DNA of 64,000 bases from Leptodactylus fallax (GCA_947044405.1 CAMRHE010000462.1:407001-471000); one strand, 5' to 3'. Positions 35,859 to 47,551 are shown, counted from the stretch's first letter. Translations and numbers: made by a program. The notes: generated by a model from the letters alone, not told the origin.

Positions 35859-36245
35859 TAAAATGGCAGTTTGGAGAAGGCACCCTTCAAATCTCAGGGA
35901 CCTGGAGAAATTTGCCAAAGAAGAATGGTCTAAAATTCCAGCAGAGCATTGTAAGAAACTCATTGATGGTTACCGGAAGCGGTTGTTCGCAGTTATTTTG
36001 TCTAAAGGTTGTGCTACCAAGTATTAGGCTGAGGCCAATACTTTTGTCCGGCCCATTTTTGGAGTTTTGTGTAAAATGATCAATGATTTGACTTTTTTTT
36101 CATTCTCTTTTGTGTTTTTTCATTGCAAGCAAAATAAATGAAGATATTATTACCAAAGCATTTGTGATTGCAATCATTTTCTGGAAGAAATTGAGTATTA
36201 TCTGACAGAATTGCAGGGGTGCCAATACTTTTGGCCAGCACTATA
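35859..36245 (+). mobile_element. 3' end of the outer Tc1 element with transposase C-terminus
   Basis: Directly after the L1 end the frame reads AVWRRHPSNLRDLEKFAKEE, then YRKRLFAVILSKGCATKY and a TAG at 36025-36027, the normal Tc1 C-terminus. The 3' UTR and inverted repeat follow, ending CAGGGGTGCCAATACTTTTGG...CACTATA at about 36245. The second D and the E box, expected between 28655 and here, are missing, so the L1 insertion or a deletion removed about 100 codons. Confidence 0.8.
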
Positions 36246-36269
36246 TTTTATTTTTTTTTTACTGACATT

Positions 36270-37065
36270 ATTAGACCCCCTAGGGGTATTGAAGTATTGA
36301 ACCCAATGTATTGCAATGCATTACAAAATACCATTACTTATATTACAGGCTGTAATAGAATCCATACAATGACCAGACCTTTAAAAGGCTCCCAGCTGTC
36401 ATAGTAACGGATAGCCAGCCCCGTATCTTATTACCTTGGGAAAATGGTGCTGCCTGTGTGGCGTCGGGAAAATGGTGCCTCAATCAGTTTTACCAAGGCA
36501 CTGTGGGTTATAATGCACGCTATCAGTGCCCGTACTGATCACAATCATTGCTGTTGGTTCTCTGCTGTATAATACAACATATGTTGTGAATGGGTTAAAT
36601 GGATTATCTAGTTTATAAAAAATATGGGCCAAATAACAGGATGCATCAATACAAAACACTTCCTAATATATATCCTGTTTAAATTCCGCACCGTTTATCT
36701 GATTCATTTTCAGGTCATTGACCACTGCTGTGATGTTTTGTTTAGAAACTTTCTGCCTCTCCCTGCGAGCAGTTTACACAGCAAATGAAACATCACAGCA
36801 GAACGTAACCACTTTGAAGCCGCTAATACTGAAATGGGAGGCTTGAGAAAGGCAAAAGTTTTTTTGCTGAAACACATTTTATCTTTTTTATGTTAATTGT
36901 TTTTTAAAATACATTGTATTTTAGCAGCGCTTGTCTTAAGGTCCTTTTTTTCTTCATTTTGATAAATACTGAAATGGGAGTGATTTATTACCTGGTTTAG
37001 ATCACCTGACACAACACAGACTCTAGGGAGGGAGTTTGCACTCAGGCAGTGTGTGTTTCCTGTGA
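36270..37065. repeat. Dispersed repeat fragments
   Basis: 36340-36560 shares GGCTCCCAGCTGT and GAAAATGGTGCCT with 18190-18290. 36601-36900 contains a decayed copy of the second half of the MITE at 48340-48886 (CTTCCTAATATATATCCTGT, GATGTTTTGTTT). No coding evidence. Confidence 0.55.
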
Positions 37066-37740
37066 TTTAAAGGGGATGTCCGGGATAAACTGATCTTTCT
37101 AATCTACGCTATCCATTACTCCCTGTTTCCGGAAATGGTACGTCACCAATACTAACACACACACCCTCACCCCATCATACTTATCTGTCTTCCTGTCCGG
37201 ATCTTCTGGCCATGGGATGTCACTTGTTCTGGGTGGCCGGCACCTCCTCTTCTTGACGTTTACCGGCCGCCCACGCCTGTGCAATAGAGCCAGAGTGCAG
37301 CCGACACCTCCTCTTCAACAACTAGTGAACAATTGAAGTCCCGTGCCAGGAAGATCCTGCCTGGAAGTCAGGTAAGTATGATGGGGTTGGGGGGTTTGAG
37401 TTAGTTAGGAAGGGATAGTAGTGGGCGGGCTAGCTAGGGAAAAAGGAAGAGGGTGTGAGTGAGAAAGGGAGGGGAAGGGAGTGAGAGAGGGAGGTGGTGT
37501 GAGTCAGCTCTGAGTTAAGTACAAGGCATCATGGTAGTTGTAGGAAAACAGAACAGGAAGCTACTCATGTAAACAAATGCAGAAGATGCCAAAATCTCCC
37601 AGAGAAACCCAGAAATCACTCAAAACACTGATAAATGTTTTTGGTTGCACTTTGTTTGTGCCATGATGCACTTCCACAATCATGTATTGTGAAGATCAGA
37701 CTTTGTTAGATCTCTGTACTTTAAAGAGGACCTTTCACCA
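37066..37740. mobile_element. TTAA-type MITE with AT/GC-rich core
   Basis: Starts TTTAAAGGGGATGTCCGGGA and shares TAAACTGATCTTTCTAATCTACGC and the region ATCATGGTAGTTGTAGGAAA with 57552-58224. The reverse-complement family member at 46870-47551 shares GGCATCTTCTGAATTTGT (here ACAAATGCAGAAGATGCC). The right end is eroded. Confidence 0.6.
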
Positions 37741-37781
37741 ACTCCAACAAGATCATCTATATACAGTACATCATTTTATAG

Positions 37782-38720
37782 GTGCTGCCCCACTGATTCT
37801 GGCACAGTTGGAATTTTATCTCTAGTCCATCTCTAGTTTTGGTGCTTGATCTGCTATTTAGGCTCTGTACAGTCAGGCAGGAGCAGTGTAACGTCTCTGC
37901 CTGTTCGGGTCTCTGCGCCACCCTCCGCTCGCACGCTGTGGCGAAGGAGGCGTGTTCAGTTTGGTTCCTTGTGTAAGTTTCTTGTTGCTCAGTCTGAACA
38001 TGGTCCTAGACAATGTAATGGATTTCCGGCCACACCCATGTTCTGAGCATTTCTCTCTGGACTGCATAGAGTTAATCTCTTCCTGGCCTGTGTGATTGAC
38101 AGCCTGTGTACCTACCAGGTCTGGGGCTGGGCCCAGACTTTCTATATACGGGATGTCACTTTCTCAGCAAGTTTCCGGTTATTGCTCTGACTGCCTGCTC
38201 TCTTTGTGCCCTTGTTATTTACTGTGCTATTTCTTTGGCTTGCCTTGTGACTATTCTCTTGGATTGTGATTTTGTACTGCATTGCTCGTTTGTTACCGAC
38301 CCCTTGGCTTGCTCACTCTGCTTCTGTGTTGTTTTGTCTTGTCCTGTTCTGTTCTGTGTGTCACTTACCCAGTATAGGGCTCGTCTTCAGGTTGTCCTTT
38401 TACCGTTTAGGGTAACTGAGGCAATAGGAAGGGACAGTGGCTGGGGTGAGATTAGGGCTCACTTGTCTCTGTCCTTCCTCCCAGACCGCTGCAGTAGTGT
38501 AGGGTATTGCTACATCTGGCAAGACCCTAACAAGCAGGCAATGGGTGTGATTCTGGCTGCCTCTGATTGGAGCTATAAATAATGCTCCCCTGCCTGACAC
38601 TGTCCTTCTGACACTACAGAGATTAATAGCATATCAAGCACCAAAAGTAACTGCACTTGTTGCTTGGGAATGGTGGGGGCTAGAGAGAAAATTCCAACTG
38701 CACCAGAATCAGTGGAGCAG
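37782..38720. mobile_element. Inverted-repeat element with an LTR-like centre
   Basis: Outer arms mirror each other: CCACTGATTCTGGCACAGTTGGAATTTT (starting 37790) against the reverse of CCAACTGCACCAGAATCAGTGG near 38692, and TTTTGGTGCTTGAT against ATCAAGCACCAAAA. Between them 37870-38592 is a T/C-rich block with its own ends GTCAGGCAGGAGCAGTG and, reversed, GTGTCAGGCAGGGGAGCA. Its texture (TTGTGACTATTCTCTTGGAT) is like frog gypsy LTRs, but ends and class are unproven. Confidence 0.5.
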
Positions 38721-38739
38721 CGCTTATTAACCGAAGCCA

Positions 38740-39044
38740 ACACTCACACCTGATTGTCATCTCATTGATTGAAAACACCTGACTGTAATTTCACCACCAG
38801 ATTATCTGCTAATCCTAAAGGCTTACATACTTTTGCCACTCACAGATATGTCATATTGGATTATTTTCTTCTATAAATAAGTAACCAAGTCTAATATTTT
38901 TTACTCATTTGTTGGATTTGATTCTCTTTATCTACTTTTAGGACTTGTGTGAAAGTCTGATGTAGTTTTAGGTCAAATTTATGCAACACTTGAAAAACTA
39001 TAAAAAATTCTGAAGGATTCTTAAACTTTCATGCACAACTGTAG
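38740..39044. mobile_element. Tc1-like element 3' end fragment
   Basis: The string ACTTTTGCCACTCACAGATATGT, the later TCTACTTTTAGGACTTGTGTG and the terminal CTTTCATGCACAACTGTA are the right-end inverted repeat of a Tc1-type element. No left end or transposase remains. Confidence 0.65.
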
Positions 39045-39312
39045 TTGAAGGCTTGTTTTTTGTGGGGTAAACTGCAGTCTTTATTGGATCCATTTTGACC
39101 TTTTTGATCATTTTATTTTATTTTTTGGGGAGACAAGGTGACCAAAACCAGCAATTCTGGCATTGTGATTATTTTTCCTTTATGGCATTTACTGTGTATA
39201 TTAAATTTAGTGATATATGTGTGTGGCCTGGACATAGCAGAGTGATACTGCAGTTGCTTGAGCTCCGTAACAACAGTTATCATACAACATATCTGTGACT
39301 AGAAACTGACCC

Positions 39313-41127
39313 ACCTGAGGATGCCCAAGGGGAGAAAATCCAACCCTAAACCTCCTTCTACGTCTGGTGCTTCACTTGCTTGAATTCCACCTGGCCCTTC
39401 TCCTTTGTTGGCCTGAACCAATATAGCCCAACGCAGAACACTTTGTGGTGGAAGCACAGACCACGCAAACTGACCCTCATGCTGACCGAGACAACCCTCT
39501 GCTGATAAAGGTGAGAGACTTGCTCCACACAGGCAGACTTGGATGTACATATTGCACACATTGAGGTGAAACATGCCCGTGATATAGGAAATTTGACAAT
39601 CACTCTCTGCAGCCTCCTCCTTGGTCTTACTGGTGCGACAGCAAGTTGCTGACTAGGAGGTCTCCTCCATTGAGACTACTATTGCTTCGCATTCCTCCAT
39701 TTTACGTGACATAGTTCTTCATCTTGATGACAATGAAAGTAGAGGAAGGAGAAACCACATTAAGCTCTAGGGTATCCTAGAATTGGTATGTGCTGATTCA
39801 CTGGCCTAGAGTGTAACTCTTATATTTAATTCTCTGCTGAATAAACTCTCTGAATCCCACTTGAGCTGGACAGGGTGCAGAAAGTAACTGGTCCATGCAC
39901 ATCTATCCGGTCTAGACCCTGGGACCCTGACTCTATAGACCTAGAGTTTTCCTGCAGAATGCTTCATGTGCACCTCACAGTGGACAGTGATCGTGAACAC
40001 TTATCAGTGGGGTCATATTTTTCAGATCATTCTGAGGAAGGGCATTTCATAGTTCATTGTTTGCACCCCAACAGTTCTCTACGATGGCCCCAGTAAAACT
40101 GCAAGACTGGTCAGATCCCACCCCATTGCCCACTCTGCCATGCCAATGGCTGCTACCTCAACCTGAAGCCCCTGCTCCTATCCTTCATTATCCTTCCGCC
40201 CATGGCCTGATTGCCTGTGCTGTACTGTGTGGGTGTTTGATAGTACAAACTACCTGATGCAGAAGTACTTTGCTATGATTTCCCCCCCTGGTAGGAACCT
40301 TTGGGACCCCATAAATCTGTCCTTGGGCTCCCCTGCTTCACTGCTCCATGTCTTATACCAAGCTGCTGGACCTGCCACTATATCTATCTAGGATGTGCTT
40401 TCTTGCTTCTTACAGGGACTTTTACCTCTCTGGGTCCTTCAGTATATAATGACCAGTATATAATGGGGGGACATCGAGTGAAGGAGGTAGTGATCTGTGC
40501 AGCCGTGCCTGGAGGATTTGGCATCTCTGGGGTAATTGGGTTGGGAGATGAAGGGTTAAATGCATAATGTTTTTGATGTTGTTAATTTGTGTCCCCTCCA
40601 AGATATCTCTCTACTCCTCCCTCCCGCTCCCCTTCCCTCCCTGGTCTGCTCCCCCTTCTCTCTTTGTTTGAAACCTCTAGTGGGCTCTCAACCCCTTCCC
40701 AGTTAGTGCTCTGGAGGGTGTCACACTAGAGCAATTAAAATTTATGGATTCCTGGAATGTCCTTAACACGTCTGGACAGGACTATTCATTTTTCTTGCAT
40801 CCACATAATACTCAGGTATTGATTGATTATCTATTCATTATACATGCTCACCTGCACATCCTAAGGTTTGCACTTATTGACTCAGTCTCTTTTTTTTGAC
40901 CATGCATGGATTTCCATGTTGCTGACCCTTCCCTTCCTGCAATGCTAGACCAGACACCTCTCCAACTCCACCTGTGATGCACATAAATGCTTCATCCGGG
41001 GATCTTTCATCAAAATTGCCTCATCTGAAACTGAAACGGGGGGTGTGAATAGCGTCATTGGCAGCTCAAACTTGTATAAATAATATTTTATAAATAAATT
41101 TGCCCATCAAAAAAAAAAAAAAAAAAA
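39313..41127 (+). pseudogene. Rearranged L1 fragment (ORF1 and endonuclease pieces, poly(A) tail)
   Basis: ORF1 starts at about 39321 (MPKGRKSNPKPPSTSGASLA) and has decayed coiled-coil text ending LDDNESRGRRNHIKL near 39730-39770, then QKVTGPCTSIRSRPWDPDSI near 39876. From about 40730 comes endonuclease C-terminal text (LEQLKFMDSWNVLNTSGQDY, FLHPHNTQ, IDYLFI) and then KCFIRGSFIKIAS near 40989. The RT is absent. An A run at 41109-41127 ends the piece. Many stops and a large deletion between the two parts. It differs from the L1 at 28930, so it is another subfamily. Confidence 0.65.
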
Positions 41128-41240
41128 TGGAGATTGTGTGCTGTAAAAGTTGTCAAAAGCTGTCAAGCATGTGTTATTCTTACTTTATATTTACTTTGGG
41201 GTGTGTCCCTGCATGGTCTAACAGTGTCTAGTTAGTGCTA

Positions 41241-42323
41241 CCGTGTTTCTCCAAAAATAAGACCTACCCTGAAAATAAGCCCTAGCTAGATTTTTCAGGT
41301 TTTTTGGAGTAGGCTTGAAATATAAGCCCTACTCCAAAAATAAGCCCTAGCTAATTTAACCCCGTCCCAACATCTGCCGTGCGATTACAGCAGACGCCGG
41401 GTCCTTAAACATGGCGGCTGCTCTGCTGCAGAGAGGCTACCATAGCTACTGTACCGGGTCTCCGTGGAGACCTGGAGTTAATACCTGCAATCAGTGTCTA
41501 CCCTGATCGCGGGCATTGTTGAGCGTGAACCCCCCTCCTTCCCACCAAAGTAGCACAACCACCAGAGTTAATGCCCGCGATCAAAGTATACAGCAGAGAC
41601 CTGCAGTCCATTCTGATCGCGGGCATTGTTGAGTGTGTCAGTCCATGACCCCGTCTCCCAAATCCAACCCCCAAAGCAGAGCAACTATCCGCGGGGCTAG
41701 TCCCCACCGGCCCCGTACCTTTCACGTTGCAGGTCGGCTCCCGCGCGGCGATATCGCGGGAGCCGACCTGTTTCTTTGACAGCCGGGCTCCCAGGCCTGT
41801 CATAGGAATATTACTATTGTGGCTGGTCTATGGCCAGCCTCAATAGTAAGGTAGATAATCTCCCATAGACAGCAATACAATGTATGATTGCAGGTACAAG
41901 CACCTTAGGAGGGGTTAATCGTAAAAAAAAAAAAAAAAAAAAAGTTAAAAAATATAAAAAAACCCCAAAACAATAAAAGTTCAAGCCCCCGCCCCACTTT
42001 CACTAGAATACATATAAAACTAAAATATTACTGTGAAACACATTCACATGAGGTATCCCTGTGTCCGAAAACGCCTGCTCTACAAACTTATAAAAGTATT
42101 TTACCTCTATGGTGAATGCTGTAGCAGAAAAAAAAAAAAAAAGAAAATTGCCGAATTGCTGTTTTTTCGTTGTTTCACCTCTGATAAAAATTGAAATAAA
42201 AAGCGATCAAATGTGTGATTGTTGTTCATAGAAAAAATTAAGACCTACTCCGAAAATAAGCCCTAGCCCTTTTTTCGGAGAAAAAGATAATTAAGACACT
42301 GTCTTATTTTTGGAGAAACACGG
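41241..42323. mobile_element. MITE with CCGTGTTTCTCC termini
   Basis: Ends CCGTGTTTCTCCAAAAATAA and, reversed, CCGTGTTTCTCCAAAAATAAGACAGTG are nearly identical inverted repeats. Both ends carry 'AATAAGCCCTA' motifs in tandem. A central GC-rich palindrome (GTCGGCTCCCGCGCGGCGAT) lies near 41733-41770. Flanking bases share TA only. It is a known kind of vertebrate non-autonomous DNA transposon; the superfamily is not proven here. Confidence 0.75.
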
Positions 42324-42539
42324 TAACTATCCCTGATTGTGAAGAAGAAAATTCATTGGCAAGTGGAATGGTGAGGACTTGTCAATTTTTTATGACATTT
42401 CTAGAAGAATGTATATTTTTTATTTAATGGGAAATACAAGTATTTACTATAAAGGACGCCTGGAGAGCGTGAATATATAGAATATATAGATATGAATATA
42501 ATCATATCTATATTTGTCGATAATTAAAAGTTAAACAAA

Positions 42540-42900
42540 TTTGCAAATATAAGTAGTTAAAATTTCTGCAGAGTTTTAAAGATTTTCTCTATTGTGGTGA
42601 CAATCTGTTGTCTTGATCGGTTGCCAATGTATACGACCATGAATGCTGAAACTTATTATGGTCTAGGACTTGTTAGGAACCCAGCTATGATTTTCTTACT
42701 GTATTGTAGCTGGGTTATCAGGCACGGACACAACATATATCAGAAGATATCCCGGCCACAATAAGGAAATCATGGCTGATTTTCTAACCCTAGAAAGGTC
42801 CTGCATTCATGGCCGTATCCATTGGCAACCAATCAAGACAACAAGTTGTTACCACAAGATATTTAGAGAAAATCTTTAAAACTCTGCAAAATGTTTAATT
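42540..42900. mobile_element. Palindromic MITE
   Basis: CTGCAGAGTTTTAAAGATTTTCTC pairs with GAGAAAATCTTTAAAACTCTGCA about 300 bp away. CTTGATCGGTTGCCAATG pairs with CATTGGCAACCAATCAAG and CAGCTATGATTTTCTTA with TAAGGAAATCATGGCTG. It is a near-perfect long hairpin without coding content. Confidence 0.75.
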
Positions 42901-42904
42901 AGTC

Positions 42905-43560
42905 TCTTTTGAGACCCCGGAGTATATCGATCGGGGGCCCAGGGGAGGTGAGCGAACATAAAAAACACTGTAACTCACCTCTCCGCCGCTCCGCAGGCTT
43001 CGGGCCTGTTTGGTGACGTCCCAGACGTCAGCCGACGTCATTATGCGTCGCGACGCCGGCCTGGATCGCGCGAGATCCTGTCCAACATTGAAGATGGCCG
43101 AAGTAGCGCACGGGAGTGCACCGGAGCGAGGAAGAGGTAAGTTGCAGTGTTTTCTATGTTTCTATCCTCCCCTGGGTCTCCGATCATTATACTCTGGGGT
43201 CTGAAAAGACCCCAGAGTATAATAATCGTTCATGGGTGGTCCATAATGGGATATATAATAGTGTGTGCAGGGGCCACTATGGGGAATACTACTGTGTGCA
43301 GGCGCCACTATGGGGCAAACTACTGTGTGTCGGGGCCACTATGGGGCAAACTACTGTGTGCTGGGGCCACTATGGGGCATAATATTGTGTGCAGGGGCCA
43401 CTATGCTGCATAATACCGTGTGCAGGGGCCACTATGGGGCATAATAGTGTGCGCAGGAATGCGGTTTGTGTGTGGGGGGGTTGGGGGCGGCGGTTTGGGG
43501 GGGGGTGGGCCCATGTCAAATGTTCGCCTTGGGGCCCAGCCATTCCTAGTTACGCCACTG
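42905..43560. mobile_element. Truncated second copy of the hAT-like family, with 31-bp tandem repeats
   Basis: It ends in CAGCCATTCCTAGTTACGCCACTG, the inverted terminal sequence of the element at 19721. It shares GATCATTATACTCTGGGGTCTG and its local palindrome with 21637-21680. At 43255-43460 about six units of TACTGTGTGT + CGGGGCCACTATGGGGCAAAC (31 bp) form a tandem array. The 5' side is lost. Confidence 0.7.
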
Positions 43561-44333
43561 AATCCCATGTATGGATCTATAGTACTGCCATGTGCATGAG
43601 ACCTGAATGAAAGCTATTTTGTGCTTGTCCAATAATATATGGACCCTACTTTATTTACTGTACTATGCACCACTATCCAAACAAATCCCTCTGTTCTTTA
43701 AATGCTATGGTTTCTGAATTTATATATTACAGAAAGCCTCTTGTTATGGGTTACTGTGATATTACTTTTGAACAGCAGGTGGCAGTACCTAAGCATATTA
43801 TTTAAATGCCTGTCATAAGCAGATAGCAAATATTTTGCACTTTAAATGGTATTTGATTGTAGTTATAAACTGTATTATAATCTCTTTATTACACAGCCAC
43901 CAATGTAATTTCTTGTATATTGAGGTCTTAACTGATCATAGGTTTTTTGGTTTTTTTTAGCATCTTCATTACTTAACACTAGAAGTCCCAGAAATTTCGA
44001 GCTCCCCCTTGAAGTCCTGAAATAGGGTCAAATGACTCTTAGTCCAAACAGACAACTCTGATGGCTCCAATTAGCATCCTTTCATTTGTAAATGTGGCCA
44101 TTGTCTGAGGAATCTGCAGGGGGCAATTGTGTTGATCCACCTCAGGTCTTGTAAGAGAGTGTAAACAAAAGAATGTAAGCTGCTCCTGAGTGTGTCTGCC
44201 CACCCCCCAGCTGCATTGTTGTGCTCGGAATATGCATAAGGTTGCTAACACCTTAGCAAATTTGCATGCAGCCTTTTGTACTGTGGGGGATAAATAGGTG
44301 ACTGCTTCACCTATTTTGTTTACAAAAAACAAA

Positions 44334-46043
44334 ATGCAGAGAAGGCACACCATTCAACAGGCATTGGAACTGATCCTGAGCAACACCAACCCTTCTGACT
44401 CAGATGGAGAAGACATAGTCCTTCAACTGGATTCGGACTCTGAGCTGTCTTCAGGTTAGATTTTTCAAATTACCGATTTTTATTTCCTATCTTTTTTATT
44501 TAGAACCAAAACAAAATGTTAATTTGAAATTATTTATCTTGCAGATGAGGAGACTCCTCCTCTGCCAAAAAAGACAGCTCGGTTGGCGAGTGAGCCGACA
44601 GAGACTGCAAAAGATGGCACAGTGTGGCGTGAAGTAGAAGTGGGGAAACGTCTCCATTTCACCCCAATAGAACCGTACCCTACAGATGGAGAGCCAATTG
44701 CTAAGGCCAGACGAAGTGTCCGGAGTCGCCTTCAGAGCTTCCTCTGTTTTATCACTCTTGACATGCTTCGTAGCATTCAAGAATGGACTACTCAACATGC
44801 ACGTCACACGGAGCAGGTGGATTGGTTCATGGGTCTCCCGGAACTAATGGCATTTATTTCAGTCATTATCTTGCGGGGGGTGACCAAGGTTCCATCACTA
44901 CGTGACAGCTGGTCAGCAAACCTGGCAAACCCAAGGATCATCGCAACTATGACCCGAAACCGCTTCCAAGACATCATGCAACACCTACGCTTTGATGACA
45001 TGTTCACACGCAGTGAGCGAGTGGAGACCGATAAGTTTGCTGCAATCTCCGATGTGTGGAGATCGTTTGTCACCAACTGCATCGCATCCGACAACCCTGG
45101 TCGACACATCACTATTGATGAACAGCTTTTCCCGTCAAAGACTCGCTGCTGTTTTCTGCAATACATTGCAACAAAACCAGACAAGTTTGGCATCAAGTTT
45201 TGGGTGGCTTGCGACTTGAAATCAAAGTACATCTGTAATGTCCTCCCATATCTTGGCAAGGACCCCAGTCGTCCCAGCGGGGAGAGACTGTCCGAAACTG
45301 TAGTGATGAGGCTGATGGAACCATTAATGGACAAGGGCAGAACTGTAACCACGGACAATTTCTTTACATCATTGTCACTTGCACAACGACTGCTTAGCCG
45401 GAAAACCACTATCCTCGGCACAGTCAACAAGAGTCACCGGGAAATTCCTCAATCTGCTAGACAGATGGACTGTACTGAATTCACCACTCAGGTGTTTTCA
45501 ACCACTGGTGCCACACTGACAGTGTATGCACCCAAACGAAAGAAGGCCGTCTACATTCTCAGCAGCATGCACAGCGTGGTTGAGACTAAGGATACCAACA
45601 AAAGGAAGCCAAACACGGTCACACAATACAACCACCAAATGGTGCGGGAGTACAGCCTGCATGCAGGAACACGGAGATGGCCATTCGCCGTGTTCTACAA
45701 CATGATTGACATGGCAGCACTGAATGCTCATGTTCTTTATCAGGCATGCACTGGGGTGCAGGAGAGACGGGTGGACTTCCTGGTTGAGCTTGCAAAAGAG
45801 TTAGGTGGCTCTCATGTGACTGAAAAGAAGGCATGCAAGGAGAAACTCCTTCGGCAACAACCTTCCACACCCAGCCCTGGCAAAAGGGCGAAGTGTCAGG
45901 TCAACCATCGATGCACGAACAATTGTGCAACTGAGAGATGTGTTTACTGCTACAAATACACGTGTGGCAAATGTACCAGGGACATACCCAGGCAGTGCCA
46001 GGTATGTTCCGACAGTGCAGACAGACTGCTGAGTAAGTGCTGA
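44334..46043 (+). CDS. piggyBac transposase (two exons, intact)
   Basis: Exon 1 44334-44454 (MQRRHTIQQALELILSNTNP, then an acidic SDSDGED segment), a 90-bp intron 44455-44544 (CAG|GTTAGA ... ATCTTGCAG|AT, phase 1), and exon 2 44545-46043. The joined frame gives 539 residues, within the family's usual 500-600. The DDE_Tnp_1_7 core has acidic residues in ITIDEQLFPSKTRC, VTTDNFFTSLSLA and FYNMIDMAALNAHV. The C-terminus is a cysteine-rich zinc-binding domain (CTNNCATERCVYCYKYTCGK, QCQVC) that recognises the inverted repeats. It would excise the element precisely at TTAA without scars. No stops or frame shifts are seen. It could be a live element or one only recently silenced; retention of both TIRs argues against domestication. 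Confidence 0.9.
44455..44544 (+). other. Intron of the piggyBac transposase gene
   Basis: A 90-bp phase-1 intron with donor G|GTTAGA and acceptor TTATCTTGCAG|AT. Its T-rich tract has a plausible branch region around AATTTGAAATTAT. Splicing joins G with AT to make one aspartate codon and continues the acidic N-terminal segment. Reading through instead meets a TAG two codons into the intron. Confidence 0.8.
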
Positions 46044-46229
46044 AATGCTAGTCACACAAGAAGGACATGCCACTCACACACACACGCAGCCCCCCACAGC
46101 AGCCTATTGTAAATATGTGTGGAATTGTTTTATTCCTTGTATTTTTTTATTATTTTCATAACAAAAATAAAAAGCATGGAAACAAATAACAGTTGTTCTT
46201 TTGTATATTTACATTTTTGTATATTTAGA

Positions 46230-46249
46230 TTCAAGTCAATGGGTGCAGG

Positions 46250-46291
<42 letters not shown>

Positions 46292-46508
46292 CACGCGAGC
46301 GCGTCCCTTGGTCATATAAATCGCACCTGATGAAAAAAAATTGCACGAAAAAAAAAAAAAAAAAAAACGGGCGCCGAAAATGCGAAAAAAAAATCACAGG
46401 TGTGCTTGGTGCCATTGAAATACAATGGCAAATCGCAGAAAAAAATCGCATCGCATTGCAATACGATTTTCGTGCGATTTTTTTTTCGCTAGTGTGCTTG
46501 AGGCCTTA
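46230..46508. mobile_element. MITE within the piggyBac 3' UTR
   Basis: It begins near GATTCAAGTCAATGGG with poly(A) runs (46250-46290) and continues with GCACGAAAAA and AAATCGCA repeats. It ends CGCTAGTGTGCTTGAGGCCTTA. The GATT/AATCGCA-rich text is typical of short frog MITEs. Poly-Lys/poly-Phe open frames here are not genes. Confidence 0.55.
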
Positions 46509-46869
46509 GACAAATGCTTCTGGTCATTACTCACAGCTGTACATTGCTCTAAAATTTCTAATTCTATTTAAAATATATAAAAAATGATTCATTGTTTCAG
46601 TGCTTTTTTGCTCAAATAAAACTAAACTAAATACAATATGTATAGTCTTTATATTATCAAATACAATAAACTGAATAGAACTAACTAGAAACTAAATGGC
46701 TAAACTCAATGGAAAACAACAACCTCCTGTGGTGTGACAGTAATGGCCTTAATTACAGAACAAAACACGGTGATTATAGGTTGTTTGCTTAAATCCTTCA
46801 GGTCATTCGACCCGTCTCTGGGTTCCAAAGGTAGAAATGTTAAATGACCCCTCTCTGGGACTTCTAGTG

Positions 46870-47551
46870 TTAAAGGGGTTTTCCTGGGCAAAAAATCTTT
46901 TTTTTTTAGAAAAGGTCTGTTAGTGCTATTAAAATGTTAATAAGTACACCCATATACTTTTAGCAGTGTTTTGAGGTATTTCTGGGATCTGCTGGCATCT
47001 TCTGAATTTGTTTACATGGTGTAGCTTCCTGCTGTGTAGCTTATTGTGTAGCTTCCACACTACCTCCCTCTCACTGCCCTCCCCACTCCATTACACCCCC
47101 TCCCTGTCTCCCTAGCTATCCCGCCCACTACTAACCCTTTTCAACTAACTCAACCCCCCACCCCCCACCATATCATACTTACCCGTCTTCCTCTCTGGGA
47201 ACGGTTCCTCCTTTTCTTTCACTGTGCGCAGGCTGGAGATGCCTCTCTTCCTCTCTGCTAGTGCTTGCGCAGTCTGGAGGAGCCTGAGACACATGCATAG
47301 TAGAGGAAGAGGGGAGGAGTCATTCCTGGAGAGGAAGAAACGTAAGTATGATGGGGTTGGGGGGGGGAGGAGTAATGGTGACGTTCTGTTTCGAAAACGG
47401 GGAAATGGAACATCACCGGATTATCAGAAAGTGTGCCTAGGGATATGGGTAATTATAGATTTTTATTTAATATAAGTTAATTAGAAGTTAGGCAGGGGAG
47501 GGGTTTAGGTTAGGGGTTCATTTTTATTTCATTCCAGACAACCCCTTTCAG
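46870..47551. mobile_element. TTAA MITE abutting the piggyBac element
   Basis: Starts TTAAAGGGGTTTTCCTGGGC exactly at the right TTAA of the piggyBac element, and ends near CAGACAACCCCTTTCAG. The core (GGCATCTTCTGAATTTGTTTACATGG, CTAGCTATCCCGCCC, CATACTTACCCGTCTTCC) is the reverse orientation of 37066-37740 and 57552-58224. Confidence 0.7.

Larger units (their letters stand above)
28930..35860 (+). mobile_element. Nearly full-length L1-type LINE inserted in a Tc1 element
   Basis: Order is 5' UTR (to 29019), decayed ORF1 (29020-29970), ORF2 (30193-35580) and a 3' UTR ending with AATAAA (35841-35846) and an A-rich end near 35860. The sequence before it (28182-28655) and after it (35859-36245) belongs to one Tc1-type transposon, so the L1 sits within it. 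The 5' junction is lost in poly-G. The L1 is itself split by a Tc1 element at 30771-32408. Confidence 0.85.
43973..46873 (+). mobile_element. Structurally complete piggyBac transposon
   Basis: TTAA target duplications stand at 43973-43976 and 46870-46873. Directly inside are perfect 16-bp inverted repeats CACTAGAAGTCCCAGA (left) and, reversed, the same on the right. Sub-terminal motifs of the GGTCAAATGAC / GGTCATTTAAC type recur near both ends, as transposase-binding repeats do. The element is 2.9 kb and holds one two-exon transposase gene on the plus strand. A separate MITE (46230-46508) sits in its 3' UTR. Confidence 0.92.

Noticed and set aside
44804..45430. 208-residue minus-strand open frame inside the piggyBac gene
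   Set aside because: It is a shadow of the transposase coding sequence; it has no domain and no splice or promoter context.
46201..46509. Lysine-rich or phenylalanine-rich small proteins
   Set aside because: They come from poly(A) runs within a MITE in the piggyBac 3' UTR.
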